Shown here: positions 14,749-18,644 of the stretch, piece after piece | How the letters are laid out: each line of letters starts with the position of its first letter | Position numbering within the stretch: position 1 is the stretch's first letter | Origin: Saccharicrinis sp. UBA6048 | Lineage (GTDB): Bacteria; Bacteroidota; Bacteroidia; Bacteroidales; Marinilabiliaceae | Assembly (NCBI GenBank): GCA_002429115.1 | Contig: DIYS01000264.1 | Coordinates: forward strand, 1-18,644 | Reading direction: 5' to 3' | Length of the DNA stretch: 18,644 nucleotides | Notes under the pieces: generated by a model | What the model saw: only the letters and a program-made list of their open reading frames with translations | What the model was told of the DNA's origin: nothing | The model's database searches: none | Made by a program: the position numbers and the translations under genes

Positions 14749-15239
14749 ATTTTTTTAGTGCTGGTTGTAAATCTACGACCTCAAAAGACAAATTTGGTTT
14801 GTGTGATGACCCACCGCCGGCAAATAATCCTGCCTACATTGACGAAGATTCTTCTGAACAATGGATTGCTGAGGTTGAAAATAAAAGCGAGATTCCAGTT
14901 GACTTTCATGCGATTGATAATTGTATCGAAATTTTAAGGCCAAATGGAGAAATGGAAAGCAGGTGTGATTGTATGCTTCATTATAACAATTCATTGGTAT
15001 TTGCGGAACTTAAAGACAGGGGATATCGTGGTTGGATATCAAAAGGTAGTAAACAGATTTCTAATACACTCAGAATATTTAAAGAAAATTACAACATAGA
15101 GGAATTTGATAAAGTTGAGGCTTATGTATGTAATAAACAAAGACCTTTAGCAATTACAGGCTTCAATACGACAGTGCAGAGATTTAAAGATGAAACAAGG
15201 CTAACCTTAAAGCCAGATAGGAATATAAAGATTGAGTAA
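14739..15239 (+). CDS. Small protein with PD-(D/E)XK nuclease signature, partner of the ATPase
   Basis: Protein of 166 residues starting with an ATG inside the end of the ATPase gene, so translation is coupled. No named family recognised. The central region reads SRCDCMLHYNNSLVFAELKDR: D77, then a hydrophobic strand, then E90-L-K92, which is the D...(D/E)XK active-site pattern of restriction-endonuclease-like folds; Q106 in SKGSKQISNTL fits the glutamine/helix motif IV that follows the Lys in many of them. E45 or E64 could be the helical motif-I acid. The N-terminus (1-40) has four cysteines across the protein's first 62 residues (C10, C22, C62 and neighbours), possibly metal-binding, but no proper zinc motif is visible. 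Predicted role: nuclease effector gated by the ATPase. Fold assignment by motif only. Confidence 0.7.
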   Translation: MPVDFFSAGCKSTTSKDKFGLCDDPPPANNPAYIDEDSSEQWIAEVENKSEIPVDFHAIDNCIEILRPNGEMESRCDCMLHYNNSLVFAELKDRGYRGWISKGSKQISNTLRIFKENYNIEEFDKVEAYVCNKQRPLAITGFNTTVQRFKDETRLTLKPDRNIKIE

Positions 15240-15248
15240 CATATGCTG

Positions 15249-15281
15249 ATACCTAACAGGTTTTCAAAACCTGTTAGGTAT
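15249..15281. repeat. Long palindrome, copy 2 / convergent terminator
   Basis: A perfect 15-bp stem (15249-15263 with 15267-15281; core CCTAACAGGTTT/AAACCTGTTAGG) with a TCA loop, 9 nt after the nuclease-gene stop. It shares 26 of 27 core bases with copy 1 at 12125-12151. Placed between convergent genes, it can also serve as a two-way transcript end for aroA, whose stop is at 15363. Confidence 0.9.
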
Positions 15282-15362
15282 GGTTTGGCGTCTAAAATTC
15301 ACTTAGCGGATTGGAGATGCTCAGCGAATGTCGACTAATTAATCAATTCATCAACTCGACAA

Positions 15363-16604
15363 TTAACCCTCATCGACAGTATTACATTCAATCCCCGCTT
15401 TCGCCACATCTTCCCAATAATGAGGGTAGGACTTGGTGATCACCATCGGATCATCAATGACTATATTGGAGAATTTATAGGCTGCCGGAGCAAAAGCCAT
15501 AGCCATGCGGTGATCTTTATAAGTATTGATTACGATTGGTTCTGTTTCTGAATAATCACATCGCTTGCCATCCCAACTCAGATCATCGGTTTGATTACCG
15601 CTTAACTCATAGCCCATCTTTTTAAGCTCGTTGATAAGCGCAGTAATGCGATCTGTTTCTTTTATTTTAAGAGTTTGCAAGCCTGTAAAATGGAATGGTA
15701 CATTTAGTAAACAGCAAGTGACCGCAACGGTTTGTGCCAAATCAGGTTCATTAATAAAGTTGTATCTGAATTTTGCATTGACTTTACCCGAATGACTCAA
15801 AATTGTGCCTTTCTGCGAAAACTTGGTTTTAACACCTAATGCTTCAAAAATGCTTTTCACTTTTGAATCGCCTTGCAGGCTGATTTTCTTTAGACCTTTT
15901 AAGTTGATCTCCATACCAGGATTCAAAGCTGCAATTTCGTACCAATAACTGGCCGCACTCCAATCTGATTCAGCTGTTACAACTTTAGCTTCATATTTGC
16001 CCTCTGGCACAGTTATAACATGACCTTTCCAATAACTGGTCACGCCAAAATCTTTCATAAGCGCCAGGGTCATTTCAAGGTAAGGACGTGAAATAATGTC
16101 TCCTGTTAAAGTCAGGCGTAAGCCATTTTCAATGGTTGGTGCAATCATCAACAAAGCCGAAATATATTGGCTGCTCACATTGCCTGGTAATTCTAAATCA
16201 CCCCCCTCCAGGTTACTACCAAAAATGCGCAATGGCGGATAACCTTCTTTTTCAACGTACTCAATTTTAGCACCCAACTGATTTAAGGCATCTACCAATG
16301 TTTTAATTGGGCGTTGCTTCATCCGTTCAGAACCCGTCAGAATCCATTCGCCGACAATCTTTGATAAAAACGCTGTTAAAAAACGCATAGACGTACCTGC
16401 AGCGCCCACATCAAACTTATTTGAGTTAGAGTTAAGAACACCCAGCATGGCTTTTGTGTCATCACTGTCGGATAGATTCTTAATTTCGTACGGGCTATAA
16501 CTTAAAGCATTAAGCATTAGCAAGCGGTTGCTGATACTTTTTGATGATGGTAATTGTATCTGTACTTGTTGTGGTGTATCGTTTTGTGATAATTTATATT
16601 GCAT
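15363..16604 (-). CDS. aroA: 3-phosphoshikimate 1-carboxyvinyltransferase (EPSP synthase)
   Basis: Sixth step of the shikimate pathway: shikimate-3-phosphate plus PEP to EPSP. Protein of 413 residues, close to the usual 420-440. Motifs: LPSSKSISNRLLML (18-31; K22, S23 and R27 bind the substrates), AAGTSMRFLTAFLS (the N-A-G-T-x-x-R-F PEP site), ERMKQRPIKTLVDALNQLGAKIEY with the R-x-R/K-P-I/M motif, GNVSSQYISALLMIAP, ESDWSAASYW, EPDLAQTVAVTC (the catalytic-region Asp), KIKETDRI and TYKDHRMAMAFAPAA. The usual glycine after N-A in the PEP loop is present (GAAGTSMRFL), so no class II-type change that I can judge by eye. It lies 205 nt downstream of aroB on the same strand; the gap is full of tandem repeats and might uncouple them. 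Confidence 0.95.
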   Translation of the reverse strand: MQYKLSQNDTPQQVQIQLPSSKSISNRLLMLNALSYSPYEIKNLSDSDDTKAMLGVLNSNSNKFDVGAAGTSMRFLTAFLSKIVGEWILTGSERMKQRPIKTLVDALNQLGAKIEYVEKEGYPPLRIFGSNLEGGDLELPGNVSSQYISALLMIAPTIENGLRLTLTGDIISRPYLEMTLALMKDFGVTSYWKGHVITVPEGKYEAKVVTAESDWSAASYWYEIAALNPGMEINLKGLKKISLQGDSKVKSIFEALGVKTKFSQKGTILSHSGKVNAKFRYNFINEPDLAQTVAVTCCLLNVPFHFTGLQTLKIKETDRITALINELKKMGYELSGNQTDDLSWDGKRCDYSETEPIVINTYKDHRMAMAFAPAAYKFSNIVIDDPMVITKSYPHYWEDVAKAGIECNTVDEG

Positions 16605-16615
16605 CGAATCGTGTA

Positions 16616-16725
16616 TTAGTTGTTAATGATTAGTGATTAATGGTTAGTTGTTAATGATTAGTGATTAATGGTGAATGATTAATGGTGAATGATTAATGGT
16701 GAATGATTAATGGTGAATGATTAAT
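16616..16725. repeat. Perfect 28-bp and 14-bp tandem repeats between aroB and aroA
   Basis: Two identical 28-bp units (16616-16643, 16644-16671) are followed by the 14-bp unit TGAATGATTAATGG in three full copies (16672, 16686, 16700) and a 12-nt partial (16714-16725). The 28-mer is itself two variants of the 14-mer, so the array has expanded by slippage in at least two steps. It starts 12 nt upstream of the aroA ATG. Confidence 0.95.
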
Positions 16726-16769
16726 TTCTCTCTTTATCTCACCTTTCATCGCTTCTCTCTTCTGTCCCG

Positions 16770-16811
16770 TTCTCAGTTCTCAGTTCTCATCCGTCCTCTG
16801 TCCTCGGTCCT
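16770..16811. repeat. Heptamer repeat array overlapping the aroB stop codon
   Basis: Six 7-bp units in a row: TTCTCAG twice, TTCTCAT, CCGTCCT, CTGTCCT, CGGTCCT. The last unit runs into the aroB stop codon (CTA at 16810-16812 on the plus strand). It belongs to a 70-nt pyrimidine-rich stretch (16726-16811). Confidence 0.8.
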
Positions 16812-17880
16812 ATTCAATGTCACAATAAAACTGTAAAGCATCATAAATCTCTTCCCGAGTGGCTTCGCAGTTAATCTGAATCTTACCTATTTGCTCAAGA
16901 AGCGTAAAGTTGATCTGGTTGGCTTCATTTTTCTTATCGTGGGTCATTAATTGATACAGTTCTTCAAAATGCTCCTGTGTGAAGTCAAAATGGCCAAAGA
17001 TATCTTCCAATTGCTTAGAAATCTCCATAACAAGCGGCATTGGGAAGCCAAGACGAATATGAGATAAATATAATTCGCAGATCATACCAAATGCAACAGC
17101 ATACCCATGTAATACAGGACGCTTCTCGTGCATTGCCAGGCTTTCAAACGCATGACCGAATGTATGGCCGAAATTCAGAGCTTTACGAATATCATTTTCC
17201 AAAGGATCATTCTTCACGAAATAATCCTTTATGCGAATAGAATCTGCTACTAAATCCTTTAAGTGCTTATAATCCGGCTTGAAAATATCGAAAGCCTTTA
17301 GCTCATCCCACTTATCTGCAGAGTATATAAAGGCATGTTTAATCATTTCAGCAAAGCCGGATATTATATTCTCCTGATCAAGGGTATCCAGAAAGCTGGT
17401 TTCTATCAGAACAGCCGATGCCTGATTGAATACGCCAACTTCATTTTTATAGCCCTCGAAATTAATGCCTGTTTTACCACCAATAGAGGCATCCACCTGG
17501 GCAAGTAATGTTGTTGGAATATTAATAAATTGAATACCACGTTTAAAAGTGGAAGCAGCAAAGCCACCCAAATCACATGGCATACCACCGCCCAACGTTA
17601 AAAGGAGTGATTTACGGTCAGCGCCACCATGACTCAATAAATGCCATACTTTTGCCAAGGTTTTAATCCCTTTGTTATCATCGCCCGATGGAATAATAAC
17701 CGTTCGTTCTTTAGAAATACCCTCAACATCCTTAATCTTAGGAAAACACAGCTCATAAGCTGTTTCGTCCGAAAGCAAAAAGACTTTGTCGTGCGAAAAC
17801 TTACTTATTAAATGCTCAATATCTTTTTTTAGGTCTTCAACAATAAAGACGTTGGATTCTTCTGATAAAAGTGGAAACAT
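16810..17880 (-). CDS. aroB: 3-dehydroquinate synthase
   Basis: Second step of the shikimate pathway: DAHP to 3-dehydroquinate, with NAD+ and a divalent metal. Protein of 356 residues, normal length. The NAD-binding loop reads LGGGMPCDLGGFAASTFKRG, where most enzymes have GGGVxGDLxGFxA, so positions after GGG (M-P-C) are unusual. PTTLLAQVDASIGGKTGIN is the substrate-binding motif; metal ligands are the Glu of SGFAEMIKHAFI, the His of NFGHTFGHAFE and the His of VLHGYAVAFGM. ENDIRKALNFGHTFGH and HDKKNEANQINFTLL are also family landmarks. Upstream of aroA on the same strand with no other gene between, consistent with an aroB-aroA pair. No clear TAnnTTTG promoter was found upstream. Confidence 0.93.
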   Translation of the reverse strand: MFPLLSEESNVFIVEDLKKDIEHLISKFSHDKVFLLSDETAYELCFPKIKDVEGISKERTVIIPSGDDNKGIKTLAKVWHLLSHGGADRKSLLLTLGGGMPCDLGGFAASTFKRGIQFINIPTTLLAQVDASIGGKTGINFEGYKNEVGVFNQASAVLIETSFLDTLDQENIISGFAEMIKHAFIYSADKWDELKAFDIFKPDYKHLKDLVADSIRIKDYFVKNDPLENDIRKALNFGHTFGHAFESLAMHEKRPVLHGYAVAFGMICELYLSHIRLGFPMPLVMEISKQLEDIFGHFDFTQEHFEELYQLMTHDKKNEANQINFTLLEQIGKIQINCEATREEIYDALQFYCDIE

Positions 17881-17943
17881 TGTTGTGTTTAAAATTGATG
17901 AAACAAGTTGGTAGAATTAAGTATAAGGTTATTGCTTTAAAAA

Positions 17944-18040
17944 CCCCCTCTCCCTTCGGGTGTCTCCCCGAGGGGAGAATTGGAAGTGAGTCCTTTGAAA
18001 TATCTTCCCCTTAGGGGAAGTGCCTGGAAGGCGATGGGGG
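17944..18040. repeat. Hairpin-rich dispersed-type intergenic repeat
   Basis: Bounded by CCCCC (17944-17948) and GGGGG (18036-18040). It holds two GC-rich hairpins: TCTCCCC/GGGGAGA (17963-17969 with 17972-17978) and CTTCCCC/GGGGAAG (18004-18010 with 18014-18020, loop TTA). It stands out from AT-rich surroundings. I recall similar CCCC-TTAGGGGAAG elements as multi-copy intergenic repeats in Bacteroidota; only one copy is present here. Confidence 0.7.
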
Positions 18041-18157
18041 AAATATAATACCCAAAATATTGTATTTGATTCAACACTGGTATTAATTGTACAAGTTAAT
18101 TTATAGTTGCATTAAATAAACAGGAAGTAAGTATCATCCTGTCAATGCAAAAATAGT

Positions 18158-18165
18158 TAATTTTG
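18158..18165 (+). promoter_or_regulatory. Candidate -7 promoter element of the last gene
   Basis: TAATTTTG is a full match to TAnnTTTG and is followed by CGC. No -33 TTTG is visible at the right distance. The start codon at 18268 would then have a leader of about 95 nt. Confidence 0.35.
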
Positions 18166-18267
18166 CGCATTGCAAATGACTTTTTACTTTTCTTTGGGGA
18201 AAAGTTTCTATTTGTAGAAAATAGTAAGTGATAAATATCATGTTGTAAGCATCTGAAGTTTTTAGTT

Positions 18268-18644
18268 ATGACTATTGATCTTGAAAATAAGAGTAGAGCC
18301 CTAAGGGTGAGTAATATCCTTAAGGTGGTTGTGATGCTCGCTATATCGCCTGTGGCAATAAATTACTTATGGCTCGAAACGCAGGATAAAATGATTGAGA
18401 TGTTTATTTGGTTACTACCGATTAGCGTTATTGTACTGTACTATATTGGAGGCTTTTGCTATGTTGAGGTCCGGGGAACGGAAACGCAACTGGATGTTAA
18501 ATATTATAGTTTATTCCCTTTTTGGCGCGAATATAAGCGTGTGGTTCTTCCGTTAGAACGAATAAAGTATATAAAGGTCAGAAATGGAATGGCCGGTCTA
18601 GGATCTGGCCTGGTGATTTGCGCACGCGTTCAGGGACGAATTGC
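18268..18644 (+). CDS. Membrane protein of unknown function, partial (3' end outside the window)
   Basis: An ATG at 18268 opens a frame that runs to the window edge (125 full codons). The start is hydrophilic (MTIDLENKSRALRV), followed by two hydrophobic segments, VSNILKVVVMLAISPVAINYLWL (about 14-36) and EMFIWLLPISVIVLYYIGGFCY (about 44-66), which look like a transmembrane hairpin. After these comes a strand-rich part (VEVRGTETQLDVKYYSLFPFWREYKRVVLPLERIKYIKVR). Two helices then a beta domain with F-W-x-x-x-x-x-V-x-L-x-x-I is the layout of bacterial PH-domain membrane proteins, but the C-terminus is missing and I do not claim the family. No function inferred. Confidence 0.7.
   Translation, partial: MTIDLENKSRALRVSNILKVVVMLAISPVAINYLWLETQDKMIEMFIWLLPISVIVLYYIGGFCYVEVRGTETQLDVKYYSLFPFWREYKRVVLPLERIKYIKVRNGMAGLGSGLVICARVQGRI

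Larger units (their letters stand above)
17881..18267. other. Intergenic region between aroB and a membrane-protein gene
   Basis: Contains the hairpin-rich repeat described separately (17944-18040) and, to its right, AT-rich sequence with a rightward TAATTTTG promoter-like element at 18158-18165. No coding frame. The gap serves two divergent genes. Confidence 0.5.

Noticed and set aside
16616..16725. CRISPR array
   Set aside because: Units are directly adjacent 14/28-mers with no spacers between them and no cas genes in the window.

Overview
The window looks like a chromosomal segment of a Bacteroidota bacterium, probably a Bacteroidia or Cytophagia-like marine or sediment lineage. The evidence is low GC content, promoter elements of the form TAnnTTTG, carboxypeptidase-like (CarboxypepD_reg) domains ending in EVVVTG, small beta-barrel proteins ending in Phe or Ile, and a DUF6261-like protein. 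The lineage below phylum level is inference.

Layout. 1-941 (-): 5' part of a MATE efflux pump. 1144-2450 (+): two superoxide dismutase genes in tandem, one with Mn-type and one with Fe-type second-sphere residues, each with its own promoter and terminator. 2552-3115 (+): nitroreductase. 3274-3987 (+): secreted carboxypeptidase-regulatory-like protein. 4091-4714 (+): GTP cyclohydrolase I. 4788-6252 (-): two small outer-membrane beta-barrel proteins, the second preceded by a long palindrome. 6446-7021 (+): exported peroxiredoxin-like protein. The SODs, nitroreductase and peroxiredoxin form a loose redox/oxidative-stress neighbourhood.

7162-9552 (-) is a three-gene envelope-signalling set: ECF-type sigma factor, a membrane anti-sigma-like protein fused to CarboxypepD_reg and TonB-C domains (start overlapping the sigma stop by 8 nt), and a small lipoprotein. 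Facing away from it at 10212-12113 (+) is a YfbK-like von Willebrand factor A protein that shares two peptide motifs with the anti-sigma protein. The gap between them holds an unusually GC-rich, possibly structured stretch next to the sigma gene.

12114-15281 is an accessory-looking island. It is bracketed by two nearly identical long palindromes (27-nt core, one difference). Inside are a degenerate 42-bp tandem array with a 14-codon period, a helical DUF6261-like gene, and an AT-rich two-gene cassette: an ABC/AAA_21-type ATPase overlapping by 10 nt a small protein with a PD-(D/E)XK nuclease signature. This last pair is the best candidate in the window for an undescribed, probably defence-type system.

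15363-17880 (-) carries the shikimate genes aroB and aroA, separated by perfect 28-bp and 14-bp tandem repeats and a heptamer array. 17881-18267 contains a hairpin-rich dispersed-type repeat, and 18268 to the end is the start of a membrane protein of unknown function.
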